Part shown: piece by piece, positions 8,224 to 15,611 of the stretch
How positions within the stretch are numbered: the first letter of the stretch is position 1
Layout: each line of letters begins with the position of its first letter
Assembly: GCA_003480165.1 (NCBI GenBank)
Contig: QUIQ01000019.1
Coordinates: forward strand, 1-28,678
Reading direction: 5' to 3'
DNA length: 28,678 nt
DNA from: Firmicutes bacterium AM41-11
Lineage (GTDB): Bacteria > Bacillota_I > Bacilli_A > Erysipelotrichales > Erysipelotrichaceae
Notes under the pieces: model-generated
Told to the model about the DNA's origin: nothing
What the model saw: only the letters and a program-made list of their open reading frames with translations
The model's database searches: none
Position numbers and translations under genes: made by a program

Positions 8224-8264
8224 CCACTTTCAAAAAATAAAAATTTTTAAATTTTTGAAAGTGG
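8224..8264. repeat. Palindrome 2 flanking the ATPase promoter
   Basis: CCACTTTCAAAAA at 8224-8236 is a perfect inverted repeat of TTTTTGAAAGTGG at 8252-8264, with an AT-only palindromic centre. The ACTTTCAAAA/TTTTGAAAGT arms are the same as in palindrome 1, about 86 bases away centre to centre. Confidence 0.75.
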
Positions 8265-8307
8265 ATAGTATGTTTTTATCTATTATTTTACTAAATATAC
8301 ATTTTAA

Positions 8308-8427
8308 TTTGGATTCTGGTTCTTTGATGTCTATAATTTAGTTTATGTCAAGAATGATAAGAAGAAGATTGGAATTGGTATTATAGTTGGAGTTGTTCTA
8401 TATGCTCTTATAATGCTTTTTATGTAA
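8308..8427 (+). pseudogene. C-terminal membrane-protein remnant
   Basis: After a stop at 8305-8307 the frame stays open for 39 codons and reads FGFWFFDVYNLVYVKNDKKK then IGIGIIVGVVLYALIMLFM. That is a basic loop followed by one good transmembrane helix and TAA. There is no start codon or ribosome site that fits, so it looks like the tail of a lost membrane protein. It lies in the 8129-8446 gap between genes, which otherwise holds only the two palindromes and the ATPase promoter. Confidence 0.4.
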
Positions 8428-8446
8428 TAGTAATTTAGCTGATACT

Positions 8447-8758
8447 ATGAAAAAGAAAGTAATGATTATTGGGTGTGTTTTACTGGCTTTGATCCTATCG
8501 ATTGCAATCTATAGACAATATGTGGAAAGTAATATAATTTTCCATTCATTCAACGAACCAGCGAATATCAAGGTTGGAACAAAGTTAGAGGAAACACCTA
8601 TTGAGTTTTATCATACTGAAAATATAGATGATAATAAGGTGACTCATGAGTATATATATGATCAGGATATTGTTAATGAGGTTCAACCGGTAACTGTAAA
8701 AGTACATTATCAATTATTCACTTTTGCAAATACTTATGAGCTATTGATAGTGGATTAA
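8447..8758 (+). CDS. Small exported or membrane-anchored protein of unknown function
   Basis: I do not recognise this 103-residue protein. It opens with MKKKVMIIGCVLLALILSIAI, a basic start and one hydrophobic helix, so the rest should lie outside the membrane. The remaining 80 residues are polar and beta-rich (VKVGTKL-like turn, then EYIYDQDIV and VTVKVHYQLF) with no cysteines outside the anchor. No clear ribosome site precedes the ATG, so expression may be weak or the gene may be decaying. It lies in the island among broken genes. Confidence 0.5.
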   Translation: MKKKVMIIGCVLLALILSIAIYRQYVESNIIFHSFNEPANIKVGTKLEETPIEFYHTENIDDNKVTHEYIYDQDIVNEVQPVTVKVHYQLFTFANTYELLIVD

Positions 8759-8851
8759 TAAAAATCAGATAAATTTTAAACTAGAAAGGAAAAAGTATGT
8801 GTAGATTACTTTGCTTAATTAACTAATTTATACATATTTCGAGGAATGAAT

Positions 8852-9124
8852 ATGCTAAGATATACAAGAAATAAATATAGAAAAGAATCGATATCTGCAA
8901 AATTAATTGAAAAAAAAGAGGGTGAGTATTTTGCTATTCCTGGAAAAGTGCCAAGTCCAGAAGCTTTTTATGAATTGATTTTTATGACTGAAGAGGGAAT
9001 GAAAACTTTTGAAGTTAGTATATTTGAATATAATGTTGTAGACGTTGGTATGGAAGGTACTTTAGTTTTTCAGGGATATCAATTGTTGTCTTTCGGTGAT
9101 TGGATAAAGGAATTTAGTGAATAG
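8852..9124 (+). CDS. Small DUF2500-like protein, possibly lacking its N-terminal anchor
   Basis: A protein of 90 residues. The C-terminal half (FEVSIFEYNVVDVGMEGTLVFQG) resembles DUF2500 proteins, small beta-rich proteins that normally begin with a membrane helix. No such helix is present here, and the upstream bases hold only a nine-codon open stretch (8797-8826) behind AAAGGAAA, so the front may have been lost. ATG at 8852 is chosen because GAGG at 8841-8844 is seven bases away; ATG at 8846 would be too close. The family link is a pattern judgement. Confidence 0.5.
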   Translation: MLRYTRNKYRKESISAKLIEKKEGEYFAIPGKVPSPEAFYELIFMTEEGMKTFEVSIFEYNVVDVGMEGTLVFQGYQLLSFGDWIKEFSE

Positions 9125-9249
9125 TATAACTTTACATTATTTTATGATTGACGTTTAACATTTAATTGATGTTTTTAATGTGCGATATGTTATATAGCTA
9201 AAATCCCTATGGCTTTTAAAGGTTGATTTATCCCTATCTATTTTTATAT

Positions 9250-9411
9250 ATTCTGATTTTGGCGGATGAACCTACAGGAAGTTTGAATTCAGTAAACAAA
9301 GAGGTTGTGTTTAAAATCCTAAAGAAGATGCAGGCACAGGGAAAAACAATTGTGATAGTCAGTCATGATGAAGAGCTTGTAGAAAGAGCGGATCGTATAA
9401 TAAATATCTAA
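9250..9411 (+). pseudogene. ABC transporter ATPase, C-terminal fragment
   Basis: The frame encodes LILADEPTGSLNSVNKEVVF (Walker B and D-loop) followed by KTIVIVSHDEELVERADRI (H-loop), the end of a MacB/LolD-type export ATPase. Walker A, Q-loop and signature are absent, and the about nine residues before the homology begin in unrelated hydrophobic sequence. It cannot bind or hydrolyse ATP in this form. With the membrane-protein tail at 8308-8427, it suggests that a transporter gene set once filled the island. Confidence 0.75.
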
Positions 9412-9421
9412 AATGAACTTT

Positions 9422-9429
9422 AAGCACGC
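9422..9429 (+). repeat. AAGCACGC repeat near the right island end
   Basis: The same octamer as at 6782-6789 and 6836-6843. Its position 48 bases inside the right rpsI-end copy mirrors the cluster inside the left end. Confidence 0.4.
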
Positions 9430-9476
9430 GCATAAGACGCAAAAATAACTGAATGTGCTTTAAATAAAGAAATATT

Positions 9477-9494
9477 CAGTTCTCTAAACGTTAG
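9477..9494 (+). repeat. Right copy of the rpsI 3' end (putative att site)
   Basis: These bases read CAG TTC TCT AAA CGT TAG, which encodes QFSKR-stop exactly as in rpsI. The three differences from 6641-6658 are all third-position synonymous changes. No other S9 sequence lies upstream. A terminator like that of rpsI follows. Confidence 0.75.
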
Positions 9495-9516
9495 TTTATA
9501 CTTTCGCAAGAAATAC

Positions 9517-9557
9517 AAAAAACCACTCAAGAACTTATGGTTCAGAGTGGTTTTTTT
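9517..9557. terminator. Bidirectional terminator
   Basis: AAAAAACCACTC at 9517-9528 pairs with GAGTGGTTTTTT at 9545-9556, with an inner GAAC/GTTC extension. The A run on one side and T run on the other let it end transcription both ways: rightward from the old rpsI end and leftward from the MATE gene. Confidence 0.85.
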
Positions 9558-9587
9558 ATGCATAATGGTTTGAAATGTGCTATTCAT

Positions 9588-10889
9588 CTAAAGCTTGTAT
9601 TTCGCATGTACTTTTTTGATGTCATATATAGCTAGTACAAGACAGAGTATTTCTGAAATCGTACAACTGATCCATATACCATTGGCTTGGAAAAGTGATG
9701 TGCAGATAAGTAGGGAAAGAATCACAAAGACAATGCCTCTAGATATAGATAAAATAAAAGCTTTCTTTGCTTGCTCAATAGAGACCATATATCCGGTTGT
9801 AATCACTACATGTCCCATGATTAAGAAGACAGGACTAAATAGTCGAAGTGCATGAATGGTTGTCATGTAATTGGTGGTATTTGCTTGAATAAAGGCACCA
9901 GTAATATTTGCTGCGAATACCTGCACAAAGCCAAACAAGGCTATTCCTGCAATACTCACAAGAACTCTGGCATATCTATGGAAGGTTTGAATGGCTTTTT
10001 TATCATCTTTTCCATAAGCGTAACTAATAAGCGGTTGAGTTCCTTGACTGGTACCGACCATAACCATAAGAACAAGGTTATATACATACATTAATACAGT
10101 AAAGGTTACTAATCCATTGGTTCCAAGCAGTTGGTTGATGCGAAAATTAAAGGCCGTAATCATAATTCCTGGAGATATTTCTGAGATGCAGTCAGCTAAA
10201 CCTAAAGGGATAATCCGTTTATATTCTCTAAAGGGGTATTTGGCACGTACAAAGTGAAAATGCGATTTATGACTAAACGCAAAGTGGTAGAAAAAGAATA
10301 AAAATGTCATCATTTGGGATAAGCCGGTTGCCAGGGCTGCCCCTTCGATGCCCATCTGAAAAGGTCCCATAAATAAAGGATCTAACACTAAGTTTGTGCA
10401 GGCACCGATACAGATGCCAATAATAGATTTATGCGGAAAGCCATCGGCTTTTAGTAAGACCTCAAAACAATAGGAAACAATGTAAAAGAAGGCGAAACAA
10501 GATAAAACTTGAATATAACTGTTTGCGTATCCAAATACATCTTTATTGGCTTGCAGGATCTTTGTGATGGTATGGGAATGAAAGAAAGATACCAGTGAAA
10601 TAAAGAGGGCAATACAGGAAATGACAAGGGTATTCATAGTAAATACTTCATGCATTTTTTCTTCTTCTTTAGCCCCACGGTAGATAGCCATAATGGTGCT
10701 GGAACCAACCGCAAATAGTACACCTACAGAAAAGATCATTGTCACGAAAGGACTCGCTACATTGATTGCAGCTAGTGCGGTGTCTCCTTCATAATGGGCT
10801 ACAAAGATTCCATCGACCAGGGTATATAGATTAAAAATCACCATCGAACAAATAGATGGAATCACATAACGTAAATATTTTTTTAACAT
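9588..10889 (-). CDS. MATE family multidrug efflux transporter
   Basis: A 433-residue membrane protein with 12 hydrophobic segments in two related halves. The N-terminal half has LVDGIFVAHYEGDTALAAINVASPF, the typical MATE motif. These proteins export drugs or metabolites in exchange for Na+ or H+. The ATG at 10889 is preferred to the TTG three bases upstream. It is transcribed away from a MerR-type regulator gene across a shared operator, and that pairing suggests drug-induced expression. The substrate cannot be read from sequence. Confidence 0.9.
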   Translation of the reverse strand: MLKKYLRYVIPSICSMVIFNLYTLVDGIFVAHYEGDTALAAINVASPFVTMIFSVGVLFAVGSSTIMAIYRGAKEEEKMHEVFTMNTLVISCIALFISLVSFFHSHTITKILQANKDVFGYANSYIQVLSCFAFFYIVSYCFEVLLKADGFPHKSIIGICIGACTNLVLDPLFMGPFQMGIEGAALATGLSQMMTFLFFFYHFAFSHKSHFHFVRAKYPFREYKRIIPLGLADCISEISPGIMITAFNFRINQLLGTNGLVTFTVLMYVYNLVLMVMVGTSQGTQPLISYAYGKDDKKAIQTFHRYARVLVSIAGIALFGFVQVFAANITGAFIQANTTNYMTTIHALRLFSPVFLIMGHVVITTGYMVSIEQAKKAFILSISRGIVFVILSLLICTSLFQANGIWISCTISEILCLVLAIYDIKKVHAKYKL

Positions 10890-10904
10890 CAAATCACCGT
10901 TCTT

Positions 10905-10935
10905 AGTCTAAACCTTGGTATAATACTAAGGTCAA
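10905..10935 (-). promoter_or_regulatory. MerR-type promoter and operator of the MATE gene
   Basis: On the reverse strand, TTGACC (10935-10930) and TAGACT (10910-10905) are 19 bases apart. The spacer is filled by the dyad ACCTTGGTA-TAA-TACTAAGGT (10912-10932, forward strand), matching at eight of nine arm positions. An over-long spacer with a centred dyad is the classical MerR design, in which the activator twists DNA to align the hexamers. The forward-strand TATAAT at 10919-10924 may be the regulator's own -10, which would let it repress itself. Confidence 0.85.
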
Positions 10936-10944
10936 GGTGATTGT

Positions 10945-11730
10945 ATGAAAAAGTATTATAAAATCAATGAAATCGCTAAACTGTATCATATTCAACCGGA
11001 TTCTCTACGCTATTATGAAAAAGTAGGATTGATTCATCCCATGCGTTCCAAGAAAAATTATCGTCTATATACCTTGAATGATATTTATGTTTTAAATATC
11101 ATTCGTGATTGTCTAAAGCTTGGATATGATACTCAGCAGATCAAAGCGTATCTCGATCATCGCAGTGTAGATCAAACGATTCAATTTTTAGAAGAAGAGG
11201 AACAGTTGATTCAAAGTCAAATCAAAGAACTCAGTCAGAAACTTTCCTCGATTCAAACGCGTATCCACGCTATCAAGGCGACCAATGAAATGCGATTTAA
11301 TACCTTTGAAATCTTACCTTATCCCCAAAGATATTGTCGGTATTTAAAAGAACACATCGATCAAGACCAAGAAATCGATTTTCTTTTAACCAAATTGACA
11401 GAGTCAATGGAAGAAGATGTTTCGATTCTCGGTAATATGGATTCAGGAAGTATTATTGAGTTTAAGGATCATGCCTATGTATATACGAGTGTTTTTGTGC
11501 TGACAAAAGGAGAAGTGTATGATTTCTGTCTGGAAGCAGGTATGTATTGTACATATACGTATCGTGGGGCTTATCAAAGCAAGCAGATTTTTCAAGAAAT
11601 GAACCAATGGATCAAAGCGCTAGGATATGAAATTGCTTCTCCGTATCTGGAATTTTTATTGATTGATGTACATGAAACAAAAGATGTAGAAGAATATGTT
11701 ACCTCCATTCAAGTGAAGGTCAAACAATGA
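10945..11730 (+). CDS. MerR family transcriptional regulator with GyrI-like effector domain
   Basis: A 261-residue regulator. The winged helix-turn-helix is at residues 3-70 (YKINEIAKLYHIQPDSLRYY, then NYRLYTLNDI). A dimerisation coiled coil covers about 78-118. The C-terminal part, about 120-261, resembles the GyrI/BmrR ligand-binding fold with YVYTSVFVLTKG and a late EFLLIDVHE strand. BmrR-type proteins sense lipophilic drugs and activate an efflux pump, fitting the divergent MATE gene. AAGGTGA at 10934-10940 serves the ATG. It is single-gene and ends in its own terminator. Confidence 0.88.
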   Translation: MKKYYKINEIAKLYHIQPDSLRYYEKVGLIHPMRSKKNYRLYTLNDIYVLNIIRDCLKLGYDTQQIKAYLDHRSVDQTIQFLEEEEQLIQSQIKELSQKLSSIQTRIHAIKATNEMRFNTFEILPYPQRYCRYLKEHIDQDQEIDFLLTKLTESMEEDVSILGNMDSGSIIEFKDHAYVYTSVFVLTKGEVYDFCLEAGMYCTYTYRGAYQSKQIFQEMNQWIKALGYEIASPYLEFLLIDVHETKDVEEYVTSIQVKVKQ

Positions 11731-11754
11731 AGGATGTTTTGGCATCCTTTTTTT
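11730..11754 (+). terminator. Terminator after the MerR gene
   Basis: AAGGATG at 11730-11736 pairs with CATCCTT at 11743-11749 across a six-base loop; T run to 11754. The -35 of the next promoter starts two bases later. Confidence 0.85.
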
Positions 11755-11755
11755 G

Positions 11756-11783
11756 TTGACAGAGAATTTTAGAGAGCCATAAT
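11756..11783 (+). promoter_or_regulatory. Promoter of the marR-ABC operon
   Basis: A consensus TTGACA at 11756-11761 and CATAAT at 11778-11783, with 16 bases between them. The operator palindrome begins at the -10, so a bound repressor would cover the start of transcription. Confidence 0.65.
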
Positions 11784-11805
11784 ATGGTTGTATATACAAC
11801 TATAT
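11782..11805. promoter_or_regulatory. MarR-type operator
   Basis: The perfect 14-base palindrome GTTGTATATACAAC at 11787-11800 is framed by ATAT on both sides (11782-11785, 11802-11805), giving a 24-base dyad with one mismatched pair. Size, position over the start site and the adjacent MarR gene all point to autorepression. Confidence 0.75.
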
Positions 11806-11815
11806 GGAGGCGCTT

Positions 11816-12274
11816 ATGCAAGCTGCAAGAAAAATCACAAAAATAGCTCGTGAAGCCCAAAACTTAAATCGTTTGGCATTAAAAGATAAAAAGATTGGAT
11901 CTTCGGAATTAGATCTGATTCATTATGTTCGGCATCATCCTGGATGCACCCAACAAGAAGTCGTAGAAGGACTGCATGCGGAAAAGGGGGCTATTGCCAA
12001 AAGAGTTTACGCTTTACAAAAGAAGGGATATATAGATAAACAAAGGGATCCACAAGATAAACGAAAATGTCTTTTATATCCAACTTTCCAAGCCCAGGCA
12101 TTGAAACAATCAAAATCAGATATTGAAGACCTCTTTTATACCTGGCTTTTAGAATCTCTAACGGAAAACGAAAAAGAGCAGTTTTTAGAAACTTTAGATC
12201 TGCTTTATAGACGCAGTAAACAAGAGAGTAGAGCTGGTTTTCCCCATGTGTTAAATAGGGTGAAAGGTCTATGA
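11816..12274 (+). CDS. MarR family transcriptional regulator
   Basis: A 152-residue winged helix-turn-helix protein. The DNA-binding part is at about residues 25-90 (SSELDLIHYVRHHPGCTQQE, GAIAKRVYALQKKGYIDKQRDPQDKR), with the wing in the last segment. The start is ATG 11816 because GGAGG at 11806-11810 is five bases upstream; an ATG at 11804 would lie inside the operator. Its stop overlaps the start of the first ABC gene (ATGA), so it is the local repressor of an efflux operon. Confidence 0.88.
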   Translation: MQAARKITKIAREAQNLNRLALKDKKIGSSELDLIHYVRHHPGCTQQEVVEGLHAEKGAIAKRVYALQKKGYIDKQRDPQDKRKCLLYPTFQAQALKQSKSDIEDLFYTWLLESLTENEKEQFLETLDLLYRRSKQESRAGFPHVLNRVKGL

Positions 12275-13947
12275 AAAAGCCTTCTGTATTAACGTATTTC
12301 AAGCTTGAATGGAAGGCTCTAACAATCGTTACGATCTTTGGCCTGATTTATAATATTGGTCTATTAGCAGGCCCCTATTTTGAAGGACAGCTTGCCCAAA
12401 GTGTTGTCGATTACGCAAAGCAGAAAATCTCTTTTGATGCGATTGTTAAGCTTGTAGTTTTCTATTTATTAACGATTATACTTGTGCAAAGTGCTCGCTT
12501 TTTAAAACGAAATTATGTGCGTGTTTTTGCCAATAATACCAATAAGCGTTTTAAACAAGCTATTTATCATACAATCGTCTATTCGCCTTTACAAAACATT
12601 GAGAAAGAAGGAACCGGTTCGATTTTGACTAAAGCCATTGTCGATGCAGATGATTGCAGTGAAGGTATGCGAAAGTTCACTACCGAACTCTTCGATACAT
12701 GTGTAGCCTTATGCGCTTATGTAGGACTCTTGATGTACTATGATGTCAAATTAACCTTGTTGTGTCTGATCTTTGTTCCAAGATCGTATCTGCTTGCCGA
12801 AAAGATGAAAGGTCTTGTTCAAAGAGAAAATATGCACTTAAAACAAGTAACGGCGCAATTGAATGAAGAAACGCTAGATCGCGCCAACAATGCTTTAATG
12901 TATCGGGTATATGGCAGAAGTCAAGCTCGTACCCAAGCTTATGAAGCTATTCTAGATCAATATGAAAAAGCTTCTTTAAACGCCAATATTCCCTTTATGG
13001 CCTGTCCACCATTGTATGAAACCATTGCGCTGTTAGGTGTATTTCCCCTTTTGTATTTTGGCGCGAAAAATGTTTTGTCTAATACATGGAATATTGCTAG
13101 TTTTACAACCTATTTTGCCTGCTTTATAAAGCTGGCTGTGAAATCGAGTAAGTCTGCTAAGCTCTTTAATGCCGTGCACAAAGCCCAGGTTTCGTGGAAG
13201 CGAATCTATCCTTATCTGCAAGAAGACAAAGCTCCAACAAGCTCTAAAGAGCCCATTGATTCTTTACAAGTGCAGGATCTCTCCTTCCATTATCCGCATG
13301 CCAATTATTTGTTTACGCATCTTTCTTTTCAATTATCAAAAGGACAAATGCTGGGGATAACTGGCAAAGTAGCTTGTGGCAAGAGTACGTTGGGAAAACT
13401 CTTTATAGAAGATTTGCCATATACGGGAAAGATTTCCATAGGAAAAGAGCATGTAACGTATTTAGGGCATGATTTGCAGCTTTTTAATGCATCTATTTAT
13501 GACAATATTGCCTTAGGTGAAGATATAGACGTCATACCCTATCTGAAAATGGTTTGTATGGATCAAGAAGTTGCTGCAATGGAACAAGGTATTTTCACAA
13601 AGCTTGGCAATGAAGGCGTTCGCTTATCCAAAGGCCAGGCCCAAAGAATTGCCTTGGCCAGAACCTTAGCCCATGCCAAAGAGCTACTTGTTTTAGATGA
13701 TCCCTTTTCGGCTTTGGATGTCCGTACGGAAAGGCAAGTTTTTCAGGCTCTGAGAAAGTGGCAGAAAGAGAAGATCATTTTACTTATCTCACATCGTTTG
13801 ATGATGTTTGACCAAGTCGATCAAGTCTTATTTTTAGAGCAGCAGAAAGGTATTGTTGCCACGCATACCCAACTGATGAAGACATCTTCAGATTATCGCG
13901 ATTTGGTGAAAAATAAAGGAGAAAAAGATGCTTGTGTCCATATGTAA
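12271..13947 (+). CDS. ABC exporter half-transporter with degenerate ATPase site (subunit 1)
   Basis: A 558-residue type I exporter: six-helix membrane domain to about residue 310, then the nucleotide-binding domain. Walker A is GKVACGKST near 367, the signature is LSKGQ near 452, and Walker B reads LLVLDDPFSALD near 475, with Asp in place of the catalytic Glu. The H-loop histidine (ISHR) is kept. This pattern fits the non-catalytic partner of heterodimeric exporters such as BmrC/BmrD. It overlaps marR by four bases and the next gene by 20, so the three form one operon. The cargo is unknown; a drug or toxic lipid is likely from the MarR control. Confidence 0.9.
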   Translation: MKKPSVLTYFKLEWKALTIVTIFGLIYNIGLLAGPYFEGQLAQSVVDYAKQKISFDAIVKLVVFYLLTIILVQSARFLKRNYVRVFANNTNKRFKQAIYHTIVYSPLQNIEKEGTGSILTKAIVDADDCSEGMRKFTTELFDTCVALCAYVGLLMYYDVKLTLLCLIFVPRSYLLAEKMKGLVQRENMHLKQVTAQLNEETLDRANNALMYRVYGRSQARTQAYEAILDQYEKASLNANIPFMACPPLYETIALLGVFPLLYFGAKNVLSNTWNIASFTTYFACFIKLAVKSSKSAKLFNAVHKAQVSWKRIYPYLQEDKAPTSSKEPIDSLQVQDLSFHYPHANYLFTHLSFQLSKGQMLGITGKVACGKSTLGKLFIEDLPYTGKISIGKEHVTYLGHDLQLFNASIYDNIALGEDIDVIPYLKMVCMDQEVAAMEQGIFTKLGNEGVRLSKGQAQRIALARTLAHAKELLVLDDPFSALDVRTERQVFQALRKWQKEKIILLISHRLMMFDQVDQVLFLEQQKGIVATHTQLMKTSSDYRDLVKNKGEKDACVHM

Positions 13948-15544
13948 AAAAGTGTTACGTACGCATTGGCTTTTAACGATTGGTCTACTTCTTTCTATTG
14001 TAGGAAGTATTCTATTAGCGGTAATTCCACCTTTGATTTTAGCGAAGATGATGGATACTTTAGCTTTGCATCAAGTCTTGTCGGTAACGCTTATTGTTGT
14101 TTATTTTATCTTTTACTTAGCGGAAAATCTTTGTATATCTTTGCGGGATACCTTAATGGTTGCCTTTGGGCAAAAAATCAGTCATGCTCTGCGCAGTGCG
14201 ATGATGCAATTCTATACGACCCTAGATACAGATACACTCAACCAACAAGCTCCTGGATCGGTTGTATCGCGCTTTTTAAACGATGTGGATGCTTTAGAAG
14301 ACCTCTTTACTTCTGGTGTACTTTCTTTATTTGTGGATGCTTGTACGCTAGTGAGTATTTTAGTTGTCGTATTTCAGAAAGCTTTTGGGGCCTTTCTTTT
14401 ACTAGTTATCGTATTGCCTTTCTTGTTTAGGTTTACGCGTTTTGTTCAAAAATCAATGTTGAAAAATGAAATAGACAATCGTAATGCCATCGCTAAGACC
14501 AATGCCATTCTTCCGGAAACCGTACAAAACTTATTGACGATACAAAATTTAAAAGTGCAGGCTTTTATGGAAAAGCGCTATGGAAAGGCGATTCAAGATA
14601 GTTATGAAGCCATGCAAAAAACGAATTTCTTCGATGCCATCTATTCGCCTGTTGTTTTGATTTTAAATGCTTTGGTTATCGGTTTACTGGTTTTACTTTG
14701 TGTGGATCCAAAACTCGATTTATCGCTATTTGGCATGAGTGTAGGGACGGCCGTTATGAGCATGCAGTATATATCAAAAGTATTTGAACCCATTGAAAGC
14801 ATTGGTATGGAAATTCAAGTCATCCAGTCATCGATGGCAAGTATTCATCGTATTCATGATTTTTTTCAATTGCCGGTAGAAGATGTGACATATAAAGCAG
14901 AAACAGAAACTACAGATCCGATTATTTCCATCCAAAATCTGTCTTTTGCCTATCCGGGTGGAAAGGAAATCTTTCATGATTTTTCTTTGACGATTCAAGC
15001 TGGCGAACAAGTGACTTTGCAAGGTCGAACAGGCGTTGGCAAGTCAACTTTGTTTAAATTGATCTTAGGCTTATATACGCCAAAAAACGGAAGTGTGCGC
15101 ATCTTTCATCAAAATCCAAGTACTTTACTTCCATCCCAAAGAAGACAATTATTGGGGTATGTTGAACAATCGTTTCATCCGGTAAAGGGAACTATAAAAG
15201 AACAAATCACCTTATTTGATGATTCGATTTCATTGTCCGAGGTACAAAAAGCCTGTCAAATTGTTGGCCTTTGGGAGTCTATTGAAGCCTTACCGGAAAA
15301 ACTAGATAGTCCGTTTCAACCCGAGAACTTATCGCAAGGGCAATGGCAGCTTCTTTCAATTGCCCGAGCCATTGTAAAAGATCCTCCTTTGTTGCTGCTG
15401 GATGAGATTACCGCAAGTCTAGATCGTAGTACAGAACAAGCAGTTTTAACCGCCATGGAAAAGGCTATGAAAGATCGAACGGTTTTATCTATATCGCATC
15501 GTACATCCGCAATTACCGGGAAAGTGATTGAAATCCAAGGCTGA
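13928..15544 (+). CDS. ABC exporter half-transporter (subunit 2, catalytic)
   Basis: A 538-residue partner of the preceding gene. The membrane domain spans about residues 1-310. In the ATPase domain Walker A is GRTGVGKST near 368, the signature LSQGQ near 469, Walker B LLLLDEITASLD near 489 with the catalytic Glu, and ISHR near 521. Its altered signature would face the Asp-containing site of subunit 1, while its own complete Walker site would face LSKGQ, giving one active and one degenerate site. AAAGGAG at 13915-13921 supports the start inside the end of subunit 1. Confidence 0.9.
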   Translation: MLVSICKKVLRTHWLLTIGLLLSIVGSILLAVIPPLILAKMMDTLALHQVLSVTLIVVYFIFYLAENLCISLRDTLMVAFGQKISHALRSAMMQFYTTLDTDTLNQQAPGSVVSRFLNDVDALEDLFTSGVLSLFVDACTLVSILVVVFQKAFGAFLLLVIVLPFLFRFTRFVQKSMLKNEIDNRNAIAKTNAILPETVQNLLTIQNLKVQAFMEKRYGKAIQDSYEAMQKTNFFDAIYSPVVLILNALVIGLLVLLCVDPKLDLSLFGMSVGTAVMSMQYISKVFEPIESIGMEIQVIQSSMASIHRIHDFFQLPVEDVTYKAETETTDPIISIQNLSFAYPGGKEIFHDFSLTIQAGEQVTLQGRTGVGKSTLFKLILGLYTPKNGSVRIFHQNPSTLLPSQRRQLLGYVEQSFHPVKGTIKEQITLFDDSISLSEVQKACQIVGLWESIEALPEKLDSPFQPENLSQGQWQLLSIARAIVKDPPLLLLDEITASLDRSTEQAVLTAMEKAMKDRTVLSISHRTSAITGKVIEIQG

Positions 15545-15571
15545 TTGCGTGCGATAAAAATGTTGTATAAT
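15545..15571 (+). promoter_or_regulatory. Possible promoter of the DXS-like gene
   Basis: A perfect TATAAT lies at 15566-15571. The best -35 is TTGCGT at 15545-15550, with a short 15-base spacer, so the promoter is plausible but suboptimal. Confidence 0.35.
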
Positions 15572-15611
15572 AAATGTATCTTTTTATTTAAAGAAAGTGT
15601 GGTATTCGATT

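Larger units (their letters stand above)
6659..9494. mobile_element. Accessory island between duplicated rpsI ends (decayed integrative element, inferred)
   Basis: The segment starts at the rpsI stop and ends at a second copy of the rpsI 3' end. It contains a DUF4143 ATPase, two small proteins, a membrane-protein tail and an ABC ATPase fragment. Four AGCACGC repeats lie just inside the two ends. No recombinase gene is present, so if it is an integrative element it has lost its core. What is seen is the repeat and the gene content; mobility is inferred. Confidence 0.55.

Noticed and set aside
8797..8826. Nine-codon open frame behind AAAGGAAA
   Set aside because: Too short to call a gene; noted only as a possible remnant before the DUF2500-like gene.
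13966..14430. 154-codon open frame inside the second ABC gene
   Set aside because: It overlaps a well-supported exporter gene in another frame, and its translation is cysteine- and aromatic-rich without family character.
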